DNA from: Bacillota bacterium
GTDB lineage: Bacteria > Bacillota > Bacilli > Paenibacillales > NBRC-103111
Assembly: GCA_023393235.1 (NCBI GenBank)
Contig: JAEWMH010000221.1
Coordinates: forward strand, 1-31,275
Direction: 5' to 3'
Length of the DNA: 31,275 nucleotides
Shown here in pieces: positions 7,445 through 15,484 of this stretch (the first letter of the stretch is position 1; each line of letters starts with the position of its first letter). A program made the position numbers and the translations under genes. The notes beneath the pieces are model-generated. The model saw nothing but the letters and a program-made list of their open reading frames with translations. It had not been told where the DNA came from and did not search any database.

Positions 7445-8368
7445 TTAATACCTCCGTTTCCTGTCCTTCATCTCCTGCAAAAAGATCAGATAATGCTCGT
7501 AACGGCTTGACGCCACACGGCCGCCATCCGCTTCCTCCCGGACCCTGCAGCCCGGCTCCTTATGGTGCAGACAGCCGCGGAAGCGGCATTCCTCCGCCAG
7601 AGGCACAAATTCCCGGAAGGTCCGGCCCAAATCCTCCGGCTCCATCTCCATAAAATCCAGCTGGCTGAAGCCCGGCGTATCGGCCACCCAGCCGCCGTCA
7701 GGCAAAGCCAGCAGCTCCACGTGGCGGGTGGTATGCCTACCGCGTCCGAGGCGCATGCTGATTTCCCCCGTTTCCAGGTTCAGCTCTGGCAGCAGTGCGT
7801 TCAGAAGCGTGGATTTGCCCACACCGGATTGCCCGGAGAATACGCTGAGCCGTTCTTTCAGAATATGGCGGACCGGCTCCAGGCCTTCCCCTTCCTTGGC
7901 GCTGGTTACGAAAACCCGGTAACCGATCTCCTCATACAGCTTTTGTATAGCATTGGAATCCAACTGATCCGGCTCGTCGCCGGTGCCTTTGACTAAATCC
8001 TGCTTGCTGAAGCAAATCACCGGCTCGAGGCCGGAATGCTCGATATGCACCAGGAATTTGTCCAGCAGCTGCAGGTTCAAGGCCGGCTCATCCAGGGAAA
8101 ATACCAGCACCGCCTGTTCAATGTTAGCCACCGGCGGGCGGATCAGCTCGCTTTGGCGCTTGTGGATCTCGGTAACGGTCCCTTCATTGTTCTCCGAATG
8201 CTCGAAGCTGACCCGGTCCCCTACCAAGGGGCTGATGCTGCGTTTCTTAAACACACCCCGGGCACGGCACTGCACGGTGGGAAGCTGGCCGTCTTGGCCA
8301 GGCTTCTCCCCATCCGGCAGCACATAATAATAACCGCTTAACGCTTTGACAATCAGACCATCTGGCAT
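7445..8368 (-). CDS. rsgA: Small ribosomal subunit biogenesis GTPase RsgA
   Basis: RsgA is a circularly permuted GTPase that acts late in 30S assembly. The 307-residue product has an N-terminal OB fold (about residues 1-70), then G4 SKQD (near 121), G1 GQSGVGKS (near 179), a G2-like GRGRHTTRHV and G3 DTPG, in the permuted order. A zinc knuckle follows (ECRFRGCLHHKEPGC, with Cys, Cys, His and Cys ligands). The start ATG at 8368 has GGAGGA 8 bases upstream. It sits 6 bp after prkC; in B. subtilis the product is a known PrkC substrate, so cotranscription with kinase and phosphatase makes functional sense. Confidence 0.97.
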   Translation of the reverse strand: MPDGLIVKALSGYYYVLPDGEKPGQDGQLPTVQCRARGVFKKRSISPLVGDRVSFEHSENNEGTVTEIHKRQSELIRPPVANIEQAVLVFSLDEPALNLQLLDKFLVHIEHSGLEPVICFSKQDLVKGTGDEPDQLDSNAIQKLYEEIGYRVFVTSAKEGEGLEPVRHILKERLSVFSGQSGVGKSTLLNALLPELNLETGEISMRLGRGRHTTRHVELLALPDGGWVADTPGFSQLDFMEMEPEDLGRTFREFVPLAEECRFRGCLHHKEPGCRVREEADGGRVASSRYEHYLIFLQEMKDRKRRY

Positions 8369-8374
8369 CTTATT

Positions 8375-10447
8375 TTATCCTCCTGATGGTGTCGGACTCG
8401 GTTTAACGGACCCGGAAGGCGCAGCCTTGGTTGCCGCAGGCGAGGCTGAAGGCGACGGGATTGCGCTGGGCGCTGACGGCGACGGGGAAGCCGACGGCTT
8501 CGTCTTCTGGTCCAAATAGTTCTGGTACGTGACGGTTTCCGTATCCCACAGAACATTGTCCCTGTAGATCAAGATAGTAGCGCCTTTTGCCTTGGTCACG
8601 GTTACCTTGACCGTAGTTAACTCGGACCCCACAACTTCCAACGTGTTATAATCTTCATTTTCAACCCTGGCATCGGAAATCACGATCCGGAAGATGGAGG
8701 ACTTCCCGCTGGTGGCAGCTGTCAGCTTTTTGCTGGCCGTATAGGGCCCGGCATCCTTAGGTGCTCCGGAGCTGACGAATACCTTAAGTTCCACGGAGGG
8801 GTCTACGGATTCACCCTTTTTGAAGGGATGCGTATCCACAACCCGGCCGGAGGCAATTTCAAAGCTCTCAATATTTTCTTTACCCTTGTCACCGGGAGCC
8901 AGCTTTAGCCCCACTGCCATCAGCTTGGCCTCAGCTTCCGCTACCGTGCTGTTAATGAGATCAGGCATAACAACCATTTGCTTGCCTTTGCTGACATAAA
9001 ACTTCACTGTGCCTTTAACAGGATCGAATTCCGCCCCCACTCCCGGCTCCTGGCTGATGATCGTATCCTCGGGCAGGTCGGAAAATTTGGGGTCGGATTG
9101 AATCTGTTCCGGTTTCAACCCGGCAGCCAGCAGCTCCGCCTTCACATCCTTGAACAGCCGTTCCTTGTAGTTTTGCATCATCTGTTTCTCGGCGCCTTTG
9201 CTGACCGAAAGCGTGATCTTGGATTTTTCCTTCAGCTTCGCATTATCGGGCGTTTGTTTCGTGACCTGTCCCTCCGGCTTATCGCTGAATTGCGGCTCCA
9301 CCACCACCTGGAAGCCTGCTTGGGTAAGCAGACTCTCGGCTTCGGCCTGCATTTTGCCTACCACCTGCGGCACATCCACATCCCTGGGAATGATTTTGTC
9401 CTTAAAGCCGGGAATCACCCAGAACCACATAACCGCCAGAAAAACAAGAAAAATGCCTGTCCATATTGCCGGAGCGATCCAAATATTGCGCTTCTTGCGG
9501 GGCTCCGCATCAAAATCGTCCCGTTCCTCCACTTCAAGTCCCGCCCCCGGACGTAAGGCCGGCACAACCCGGGTGGCATCCGCGTCCAAGCCGTCATCAA
9601 AAAACGTCAGCTTGGGTTCGTTGCGGCGTTTGGGGTCCAAGGCCGTCTCCAGGTCCTGGAGCATGTCGGTAGCGGACTGGTAGCGCTCGTCCGGATTTTT
9701 GCGCATAGCCTTCAGGATAATATTCTCCACGCTTTGCGGAATCAGCGGGTTCACCCTGCGGGGCTCCTCCACATTCTCCTGAAGATGCTTCAAAGCAACG
9801 CTGATGGGGCTTTCCCCCAAAAAGGGCAGCTTGCCCGTCAGCATCTGGTAGAGGACGATCCCCAAGGAATAGAGGTCTGACTTGGCGCCGGTGGAAACCC
9901 CCTTCGCATGCTCCGGGGAGAAATAATGGACCGATCCGACCACAGATCCGGTCTGCGTGATGGTTGAGGAGGTTGTCGCCCGGGCAATCCCGAAGTCGGT
10001 TACCTTGATACGCCCGTTTTTGCCGATCAGAATGTTATGGGGCTTAATATCCCTATGTATAATCTGATTATGATGGGCATGTTCCAACGCATCGCAAATC
10101 TGGGTGGCAATATGCAGGGCATCCTCCACCTGAAGGGGGGCCTTCTCCCGGATCAGGTCATTCAAGGTCATGCCTTCCACATATTCCATCACGATAAAAT
10201 GGTTGTCGCCTTCCTGGCCGACGTCGTACATGCTGACAACATTGGGATGGGACAGGGATGCGGCAGACTGGGCCTCCCGGCGGAACCGCCGGATAAACTC
10301 CTCGTCGTGGACATACTGCTGGCGCAGCACCTTCACGGCGACGTAGCGGTTGAGCAACAGGTCCTGGGCCTTGTAAACCAAAGCCATTCCCCCGCCGCCG
10401 ACCCGCTCCAAAATCTCATATCTTCCGCCAAGCGTTTCACCGATCAA
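8375..10447 (-). CDS. prkC: PASTA-domain serine/threonine protein kinase PrkC
   Basis: PrkC is a membrane eukaryotic-like kinase that senses muropeptides through extracellular PASTA repeats; in B. subtilis it promotes spore germination and stationary-phase responses. Seen here: glycine loop VGGGGMALVYKA, invariant Lys in VAVKVL, catalytic HRDIKPHNIL, DFG, and a Thr-rich activation loop (TTSSTITQTGSVVGS) before HYFSPEHAKG. One membrane helix (IAPAIWTGIFLVFLAVMWFW, about residue 335) is followed by three PASTA repeats, an Ig-like C-terminal domain and a Ser/Pro/Ala tail of about 40 residues. TTG at 10447, with GAGGGGTGAG upstream, gives 690 residues; an in-frame upstream ATG would overlap prpC and add residues unlike the family. 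The low-complexity external tail is an addition relative to B. subtilis PrkC, as I recall it. Confidence 0.95.
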   Translation of the reverse strand: MIGETLGGRYEILERVGGGGMALVYKAQDLLLNRYVAVKVLRQQYVHDEEFIRRFRREAQSAASLSHPNVVSMYDVGQEGDNHFIVMEYVEGMTLNDLIREKAPLQVEDALHIATQICDALEHAHHNQIIHRDIKPHNILIGKNGRIKVTDFGIARATTSSTITQTGSVVGSVHYFSPEHAKGVSTGAKSDLYSLGIVLYQMLTGKLPFLGESPISVALKHLQENVEEPRRVNPLIPQSVENIILKAMRKNPDERYQSATDMLQDLETALDPKRRNEPKLTFFDDGLDADATRVVPALRPGAGLEVEERDDFDAEPRKKRNIWIAPAIWTGIFLVFLAVMWFWVIPGFKDKIIPRDVDVPQVVGKMQAEAESLLTQAGFQVVVEPQFSDKPEGQVTKQTPDNAKLKEKSKITLSVSKGAEKQMMQNYKERLFKDVKAELLAAGLKPEQIQSDPKFSDLPEDTIISQEPGVGAEFDPVKGTVKFYVSKGKQMVVMPDLINSTVAEAEAKLMAVGLKLAPGDKGKENIESFEIASGRVVDTHPFKKGESVDPSVELKVFVSSGAPKDAGPYTASKKLTAATSGKSSIFRIVISDARVENEDYNTLEVVGSELTTVKVTVTKAKGATILIYRDNVLWDTETVTYQNYLDQKTKPSASPSPSAPSAIPSPSASPAATKAAPSGSVKPSPTPSGG

Positions 10448-10454
10448 ATGGATC

Positions 10455-11213
10455 TCACCCCTCTTTACCGGAAGCTTCCGCAGGCCGGTTCTCAATCAGA
10501 ACAACTGTCACATTATCGTCCCCGCCGGCCGACAGGGCGCGTTCCACCAGCTCGTCAACCTTATGCTCCAGCGAATGCTCGGATTGCAAAACCTCCAGGC
10601 ACTCATCCTCGTTTACCATATTGCTGAGCCCGTCGCTGCACATCAGGAGAATGTCCCCTTCGGCCCAGCTGTGCTCCACCACATCCACCTGAACCTCCGT
10701 ATCCGTGCCCAAGGCCCGGAGCAAGACATTGCGGCGGGGATGATGGTCCGCTTCCTCCCGGGTAATCTGCCCGCTCTTCAGAAGCTCATTCACCAAGGAA
10801 TGGTCCTCGGTTAATTGAACCAAGCGGCTGTCTGCCGCCAGATAAGCTCGGCTGTCACCGATATGGCCCACCACCAGCTGGTCGGGTGTAGCGAGACTGA
10901 CCACAACGGTAGTGCCCATTCCCCGCAGCTGCTCCCGTTGGGAAGCCTGCCGGTAAACCTCGGCGTTGGCCGCCTCTACTGCCAGCCGGATGGCTGCCTT
11001 GCGCTCCTCCAGCGAAGCCCCTTCAGGCAATCCGGACAACTCCTCCCGGATTTTCTCAATAGCCAGCTGGCTGGCGATATCGCCGGCTTGATGACCGCCC
11101 ATGCCATCGGCAATAATGGCGACTACCGTACCGTATTTTTCCGGCAGGATTACCGCCCGGTCTTCATTGACCGAGCGGATTCTGCCGACATCCGTTCTTT
11201 CCGCTGTCCGCAT
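10455..11213 (-). CDS. prpC: PP2C-type protein phosphatase PrpC
   Basis: PrpC removes phosphate from PrkC and its substrates using a two-metal centre. The 252-residue product shows the PPM motifs: SVNEDR (residues 14-19), IIADGMGGHQAGDIAS, GTTVVV, VGHIGDSRAYL, LLMCSDGLSNMV and GGDDNVTVVL, with the metal-binding aspartates intact. ATG at 11213 aligns with B. subtilis PrpC; an in-frame GTG three codons upstream would overlap the rlmN stop as GTGA and is possible. It stands 7 bp ahead of prkC, so kinase and phosphatase are cotranscribed. The product is cytoplasmic. Confidence 0.96.
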   Translation of the reverse strand: MRTAERTDVGRIRSVNEDRAVILPEKYGTVVAIIADGMGGHQAGDIASQLAIEKIREELSGLPEGASLEERKAAIRLAVEAANAEVYRQASQREQLRGMGTTVVVSLATPDQLVVGHIGDSRAYLAADSRLVQLTEDHSLVNELLKSGQITREEADHHPRRNVLLRALGTDTEVQVDVVEHSWAEGDILLMCSDGLSNMVNEDECLEVLQSEHSLEHKVDELVERALSAGGDDNVTVVLIENRPAEASGKEG

Positions 11214-11218
11214 CCTAT

Positions 11219-12268
11219 TCACCTCTGACTCGACTCCATATGCTTCGCCCGGAGCTGGCCGCAGGCGGCGGCAATATCCCCGCCCTGCTCCCGCCGGATC
11301 GTCGCATTGATTTTGTTGCGTTCCAGAATTCGCTGGAAGTTGAAGATATCATCCCGGGTTGTTCTCACATAATTCCGTTCTTGGACGAAATTCACCGGGA
11401 TCAGATTGACATGGCTTAAGGGGATGGTCTTGAGCACCGACGCCAGCTCCTCGGCATGCTCCGCCTTGTCGTTGACACCGCCCATCAGCGCATATTCAAA
11501 GGTCAGCCGGCGCCCGGATTTTTCCGTATAGTGTCTGCATGCATCCAACAGATCCGCCAAGGGGTACCGGCGGTTCACCGGCATCAGCTTGGACCGGAGC
11601 GTATCGTTGGGCGCATGGATGGAGATGGCCAGATTTATCTGGGTATCCTCTTCCGTAAACTTGTAGATAGCCGGAACGATACCGCTGGTGGATACGGTAA
11701 TGTGGCGCTGGCCGATGTTCAGCCCCTTCTCATGGGTCATGAGCCGGAGGAACTTCATGGTGGAATCGTAATTCTCGAAGGGCTCCCCGATACCCATGAC
11801 TACAATGCTGGACACCCGTTCCTCAGTTGCGTCAAGCAGCTGCTGGGACTTGACGATCTGGGCTACAATTTCGCCGGGTCGCAGATCCCGCTTCAGGCCG
11901 CCCAGGGTGGACGCGCAGAAGGTGCAGCCAATGCGGCAGCCTACCTGAGTGGTGACACAGACGCTATTGCCGTAGTTATGCTTCATGATGACTGTTTCAA
12001 TGGCGTTTTTGTCCTGCAGCTCAAACAGGAATTTCACCGTACCGTCCTTGGACTGGTAACGGTCGATTTCCCGGAGGGTGACAAATTCGAACTGGGCGGC
12101 CAGCTTTTCCCGCAATCCCTTGGAAAGATTGCTCATTTCCTCGAAGGACGAAACCCGCTTGACATAAAGCCAATCGAATACCTGTCCGCCGCGGAAAGCC
12201 TGTTCGCCGTTGTCCTTCATCCACTGCTGCCATTCCTCCAGCGAATAATCATATACAAAAGGCTTCAT
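11219..12268 (-). CDS. rlmN: Dual-specificity RNA methyltransferase RlmN
   Basis: RlmN is a radical-SAM enzyme that makes 2-methyladenosine at A2503 of 23S rRNA and A37 of some tRNAs. The 349-residue product carries the iron-sulfur CRIGCTFC motif near residue 114, GIGEPFENY, the HITVSTSGIVP block, AISIHAPND, and the C-terminal catalytic cysteine in AACGQL near residue 336, which distinguishes it from non-methylating relatives. Start ATG at 12268. Unlike B. subtilis, where it follows rsmB closely, a 477-bp gap with a terminator separates it from rsmB, so it probably heads the rlmN-prpC-prkC-rsgA-rpe transcript. A possible promoter (TTGCGT, 18 bp, TACAAT) overlaps that terminator. Confidence 0.97.
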   Translation of the reverse strand: MKPFVYDYSLEEWQQWMKDNGEQAFRGGQVFDWLYVKRVSSFEEMSNLSKGLREKLAAQFEFVTLREIDRYQSKDGTVKFLFELQDKNAIETVIMKHNYGNSVCVTTQVGCRIGCTFCASTLGGLKRDLRPGEIVAQIVKSQQLLDATEERVSSIVVMGIGEPFENYDSTMKFLRLMTHEKGLNIGQRHITVSTSGIVPAIYKFTEEDTQINLAISIHAPNDTLRSKLMPVNRRYPLADLLDACRHYTEKSGRRLTFEYALMGGVNDKAEHAEELASVLKTIPLSHVNLIPVNFVQERNYVRTTRDDIFNFQRILERNKINATIRREQGGDIAAACGQLRAKHMESSQR

Positions 12269-12311
12269 ATTCTCACAACCTGCTTTTTTAGATTTCGTAT
12301 CCCGTGAGCTT

Positions 12312-12330
12312 GTCCGGGAGTCTCCCGGAC
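12312..12330. promoter_or_regulatory. Perfect 19-bp palindrome in the rlmN leader
   Basis: GTCCGGGAG and CTCCCGGAC flank a single central base, forming a perfect inverted repeat 44 bp upstream of the rlmN start and downstream of its likely promoter. It has no T-run, so it is not a simple terminator. It could be an operator or an RNA hairpin; no regulator is assigned. Confidence 0.45.
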
Positions 12331-12354
12331 TGTCTCCACTATATTATTGTAACG

Positions 12355-12382
12355 AAAAAAGGCGGGACAACGCAATCCCGCC
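12355..12382 (-). terminator. Rho-independent terminator between rsmB and rlmN
   Basis: On the minus strand GGCGGGA and TCCCGCC form a perfect stem around an 8-nt loop and are followed by six T. It would end the priA-def-fmt-cupin-rsmB transcript before rlmN. Confidence 0.88.
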
Positions 12383-12421
12383 CCGCCGCTGCCGGAAAAA
12401 GTTCCTGTACGGACTGAGCTA

Positions 12422-12574
12422 CCGCTATTTGACAACCAGCCGCCGGTTTTCCTTTTACACGGACACAGAAGCCGTTATTTGCTGAAAAACAGGGGCTTTA
12501 AACCCACATAGAGCCAAATAACAGATCCTCTGTCCGTGAAAATCACAAAGCCGCCTAAATAAACAAAATAGCGG
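12422..12574. repeat. Nested inverted repeats (MITE-like, no coding capacity)
   Basis: An outer 9-bp pair, CCGCTATTT (12422-12430) and AAATAGCGG (12566-12574), encloses an 81-bp element. That element has perfect 8-bp ends CACGGACA (12458-12465) and TGTCCGTG (12531-12538), and an inner pair GTTATTTG (12474-12481) and CAAATAAC (12515-12522). The whole could fold into one long interrupted hairpin. No target-site duplication was recognised. Confidence 0.6.
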
Positions 12575-12611
12575 ATCGTATGTCCATATCATCAGGACCG
12601 GCGACCTAACT

Positions 12612-12736
12612 GCGCAGCCCAAACGGGTAACTGAACAGGCAAGCGACCAATCTGACCCCGAATCCGTAAAGTATCCCAACGGGGTTACCATACCGGTCAA
12701 CCCGGCTGGATAGCTGAACCCAACCGGGCTACGGGT
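12612..12736. repeat. Cluster of CCCAACCGGG-type short repeats
   Basis: Three related cores are CCCAAACGGG (12618-12627), CCCAACGGGG (12675-12684) and CCCAACCGGG (12719-12728), each followed by a T/C-AC element. A weaker fourth lies near 12697-12710. A 94-codon open frame crossing this stretch on the minus strand reads as repeats and is not supported as a gene. Confidence 0.5.
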
Positions 12737-12745
12737 CAAGGCTGC

Positions 12746-14128
12746 TTAGCCCTGCCGCCGCAAACGGGCGATAAAGAAACCGTCCGAGCCGTAGTCCTGG
12801 GGCAAGAGCTGCAGCATCCCCGCTGCGCCTGCTTCCGCTGCTGCGCCCTCAGGGAGCAGCCCCTCCGGGAAGGGCTCCAGCACGAAGCCCGGCTCCGCGG
12901 CCAGGAAACGCTGCACCTGCTCGGCGTTTTCCTCCGGCTCCGTGGTGCAGGTGCTGTAAACCAGGACCCCTCCGGGCTTCAGCAGCTTGTGGACGGCTTG
13001 CAGAATGCTCCGCTGAAGCCCTGCAATCTCTGCAATGTCCCCTTCTGTTTTGGTCCATTTCAAATCCGGCTTGCGCCCGATGACTCCCAGGCCTGAGCAA
13101 GGCGCGTCCAGAAGAATCCGGTCAAAGCTGGCCGCAGGAAATTTCTCATCCAGCCTCCGGGCATCCGACACGACAGTCCTTATGTTCCGCAGCCCCAGGC
13201 GGTTGGCCTGGTCCCGGATCAGGGCCTCCTTATGTTCATGGAGATCCGCTGCGACTACTTCACCCTTGCCCTCCATCAGCTCGGCCATATGGACCGTTTT
13301 CCCTCCGGGGGCGGCGCAGCAATCCAGCACCCGCATCCCGGCTTCAGGCGCCACAACCCGGGCGACCAGCATGGAGCTTTCATCCTGGATGGAGAATTCG
13401 CCTGCGGCGAACATCGGATGGCCGCCCAGCCTGCCGCCGGACACCGCCACTAAGCCATCCGGGGCAAGCGCGGAAGGCTGGGTTTCCACCCCGGCTTCAG
13501 CCAGACGCTCGGCAAGCGCATCTCGTCCCCCCTTGAGCCGGTTTACACGCAGGCTGACCTTGGGCGGCTCGTTGTTGGTCCGGCACATGGCACGGGCTTC
13601 TTCCTCGCCGTACCGGCTAAGCCAACGCTTGACCATCCATTCGGGATGGGATTCCTCTAATGCAATCTTTTCCGCGGGAGGCAGGCCCTCCGGCAGTGTC
13701 AAACGCGCCTTTTCCCGCAGCACGTTGCGGAGAATGCCGTTGACCAGACCGGCGATACCCGCATGGCCCCGGCGTTTGGCCAGCTCCACCGCCTCATTGA
13801 CGGCAGCATGGGGGGGAATCCGGTCCAGGTAGCGGATTTGGTAAAAACTCAAGCGAAGAAGGCTCCGAACCCACGGTTGGAGCCTTTCCAGTCCTTTGGC
13901 GGCGAAACGCCCCAGGAAATAATCTATGGTGTTCAGCCGCTGGATGGTACCGTAAACCAGCTCTGTGGCCAAAGCCGCCTCCTGGCGCTCCAGCTTCAGC
14001 TTCTCCAGCGTTTGGTTCAAGAGCAGATTGCTGTAAGCCTGATCCTGCTCCACCCGGGTCAGCACATCCATGGCCGCTTCGCGTGCCCCGGGTTTCTTTC
14101 CCGGACGATTCATCGAACCTTTAGTCAA
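12746..14128 (-). CDS. rsmB: 16S rRNA (cytosine-967-C5)-methyltransferase RsmB
   Basis: RsmB (Sun/Fmu) methylates C967 of 16S rRNA. The 460-residue protein has an N-terminal NusB-like RNA-binding domain (about residues 15-140, including AVNEAVELAKRRG and GLVNGILRNVL) and a C-terminal SAM methyltransferase: LDCCAAPGGKT near residue 270, DRILLDAPCSGLGV with one catalytic cysteine, and YSTCTTEPEEN with the other. TTG at 14128 is preceded by AGGAGGAG at 7 bases, far better than anything before the in-frame ATG five codons later, so I take TTG. The gene ends in front of a repeat region and terminator. Confidence 0.96.
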   Translation of the reverse strand: MTKGSMNRPGKKPGAREAAMDVLTRVEQDQAYSNLLLNQTLEKLKLERQEAALATELVYGTIQRLNTIDYFLGRFAAKGLERLQPWVRSLLRLSFYQIRYLDRIPPHAAVNEAVELAKRRGHAGIAGLVNGILRNVLREKARLTLPEGLPPAEKIALEESHPEWMVKRWLSRYGEEEARAMCRTNNEPPKVSLRVNRLKGGRDALAERLAEAGVETQPSALAPDGLVAVSGGRLGGHPMFAAGEFSIQDESSMLVARVVAPEAGMRVLDCCAAPGGKTVHMAELMEGKGEVVAADLHEHKEALIRDQANRLGLRNIRTVVSDARRLDEKFPAASFDRILLDAPCSGLGVIGRKPDLKWTKTEGDIAEIAGLQRSILQAVHKLLKPGGVLVYSTCTTEPEENAEQVQRFLAAEPGFVLEPFPEGLLPEGAAAEAGAAGMLQLLPQDYGSDGFFIARLRRQG

Positions 14129-14157
14129 CGTCTTGCTCCTCCTGCTCCATTATAAAC

Positions 14158-14517
14158 TTAAAGCCCGCCGCCCGGCGGACCGGCTGCGATCCTGTCCCCT
14201 TGGGCGGGCGGTGTGGAAACCACAAGAAATTCCACCGGCTCCCCCGACAGATTCATCATCTGGTGAGGAACGCCCGGGGGAACCTCCAATCCCTCCCGGG
14301 GATTCAGCACAACCGGCACCCCTGCCGATTCCAAAACCGCCTGCCCGGACAGCACGAAGAAAAACTGCCTGGACAGGCTATGGTAATGCCGGACCTCAGC
14401 CGTGGCGGGAGGCATTCTTTCATGGATGACGCTGAGCTGCCCATCCTTGACCAGATGCCAGCCGTCACAGGCTTCACCCCATATATAGTGCTCCGCATTA
14501 TCCCGGCTTATTTTCAT
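14158..14517 (-). CDS. Cupin-domain protein of unknown substrate
   Basis: This 119-residue single-domain cupin starts MKISRDNAEHYIWGEACDGW. It carries a recognisable first cupin motif, HYHSLSRQFFFVLSGQA (two His, with Gln where Glu is commoner), and a second, LEVPPGVPHQMMN, with the third His. The fold should bind one metal ion; the reaction, if any, cannot be told. ATG at 14517 has AAGGAA 7 bases upstream and overlaps the end of fmt by 20 bp, so it is translated as part of the fmt-rsmB operon. B. subtilis has no gene here. The Gly/Pro-rich C-terminus (AAGPPGGGL) is probably disordered. Confidence 0.82.
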   Translation of the reverse strand: MKISRDNAEHYIWGEACDGWHLVKDGQLSVIHERMPPATAEVRHYHSLSRQFFFVLSGQAVLESAGVPVVLNPREGLEVPPGVPHQMMNLSGEPVEFLVVSTPPAQGDRIAAGPPGGGL

Positions 14518-15484
14518 TCGGTGTTTCCTTTTGCCCCAGCACATCTCCCGGCTTCATGGCTGATCCTATCCGGAACTGGGAAACGGGCATGGCTTTTTTG
14601 CCTGCGGGCTGTACCTCTGTCAGCAGAACCGGACCGTCCTGGGCCATAACCAGAATGCCCTGATCCTCCACAGCCAGCACTGTCCCCGGCAGAGCGGGGG
14701 TGCCGCCGGCTTTACCCGGCTCGGGCAGACGCGCCGCCCACAGCTTGAAAATCTCTCCGTTCCAGGTGGTGGAAGCCACAGGCCAAGGGCTTAAGCCCCT
14801 GATATGGTTGAACACCGTTCTGGCCGGACGGTTCCAGTCCATAAACTCGTCTTCCCGGCGGATATTGGGCGCCAGGATGGCTTCCTCATGCTTCTGCGGC
14901 TCCGCTTGAATCCGGCCCGCCAGAAGCTCCGGCAGGGTGCGGCGCAGCAGCTCGGCCCCTTCCCGGGCCAGCTTATCGAACAGAACCCCCGTATTGTCCT
15001 CGTCACGGATGGGAATGGCCACACGGGAGATCATGTCCCCCGTATCCATCCCCTCCGCCATGTATATGAGGGTTACGCCTGTTTCCGCTTCCCCGGCCAT
15101 CACCGCATGATGGATGGGAGCGCCGCCTCTGTATTTGGGCAGCAGGGAGGCGTGGACGTTGATGCAGCCGAATCTGGGCATCTCCAGCACCGCCTTGGGC
15201 AGAAATTGTCCGAAGGCGGCAGTCACAATCAGATCGGGCTTGTATTCGGCAACCTGCCAGATGGCTTCCTCACGCCGGATCCGCTCCGGCTGAAAAATAG
15301 GAATCCCGGCGCGAAGCGCTGCTTCCTTCACAGGAGGCGGGGTCAGAACCCGCTTGCGGCCTTTGGGACGGTCCGGCTGGGTGACGGCAAGCACCACCTG
15401 ATACCCTTCATCCAGCAGCACCTGCAGGGAGGGAACGGCAAAATCCGGGGTGCCCATAAATATGATCCGGAGTGTATCCTTCAC
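14498..15484 (-). CDS. fmt: Methionyl-tRNA formyltransferase
   Basis: Fmt formylates initiator Met-tRNA using 10-formyltetrahydrofolate. The 328-residue product has the N-terminal catalytic fold with RIIFMGTPDFAVPSL at residues 6-20, NVHASLLPKYRGGAPIHHAV (catalytic Asn and His), and TGVTLIYMAEGMDTGDM carrying the catalytic Asp, then a C-terminal tRNA-binding domain from about residue 205. The start is GTG at 15484, overlapping the def stop as GTGA, with GAGGAAGA upstream. Def-fmt coupling is near universal: one enzyme adds the formyl group and the other removes it from the finished protein. Confidence 0.97.
   Translation of the reverse strand: MKDTLRIIFMGTPDFAVPSLQVLLDEGYQVVLAVTQPDRPKGRKRVLTPPPVKEAALRAGIPIFQPERIRREEAIWQVAEYKPDLIVTAAFGQFLPKAVLEMPRFGCINVHASLLPKYRGGAPIHHAVMAGEAETGVTLIYMAEGMDTGDMISRVAIPIRDEDNTGVLFDKLAREGAELLRRTLPELLAGRIQAEPQKHEEAILAPNIRREDEFMDWNRPARTVFNHIRGLSPWPVASTTWNGEIFKLWAARLPEPGKAGGTPALPGTVLAVEDQGILVMAQDGPVLLTEVQPAGKKAMPVSQFRIGSAMKPGDVLGQKETPNENKPG

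Noticed and set aside
12455..12739. 94-codon minus-strand open frame between rsmB and rlmN
   Set aside because: It reads through two repeat families and looks repetitive (PVGFSYPAG, PLGYFTDSG); no family or start signal.
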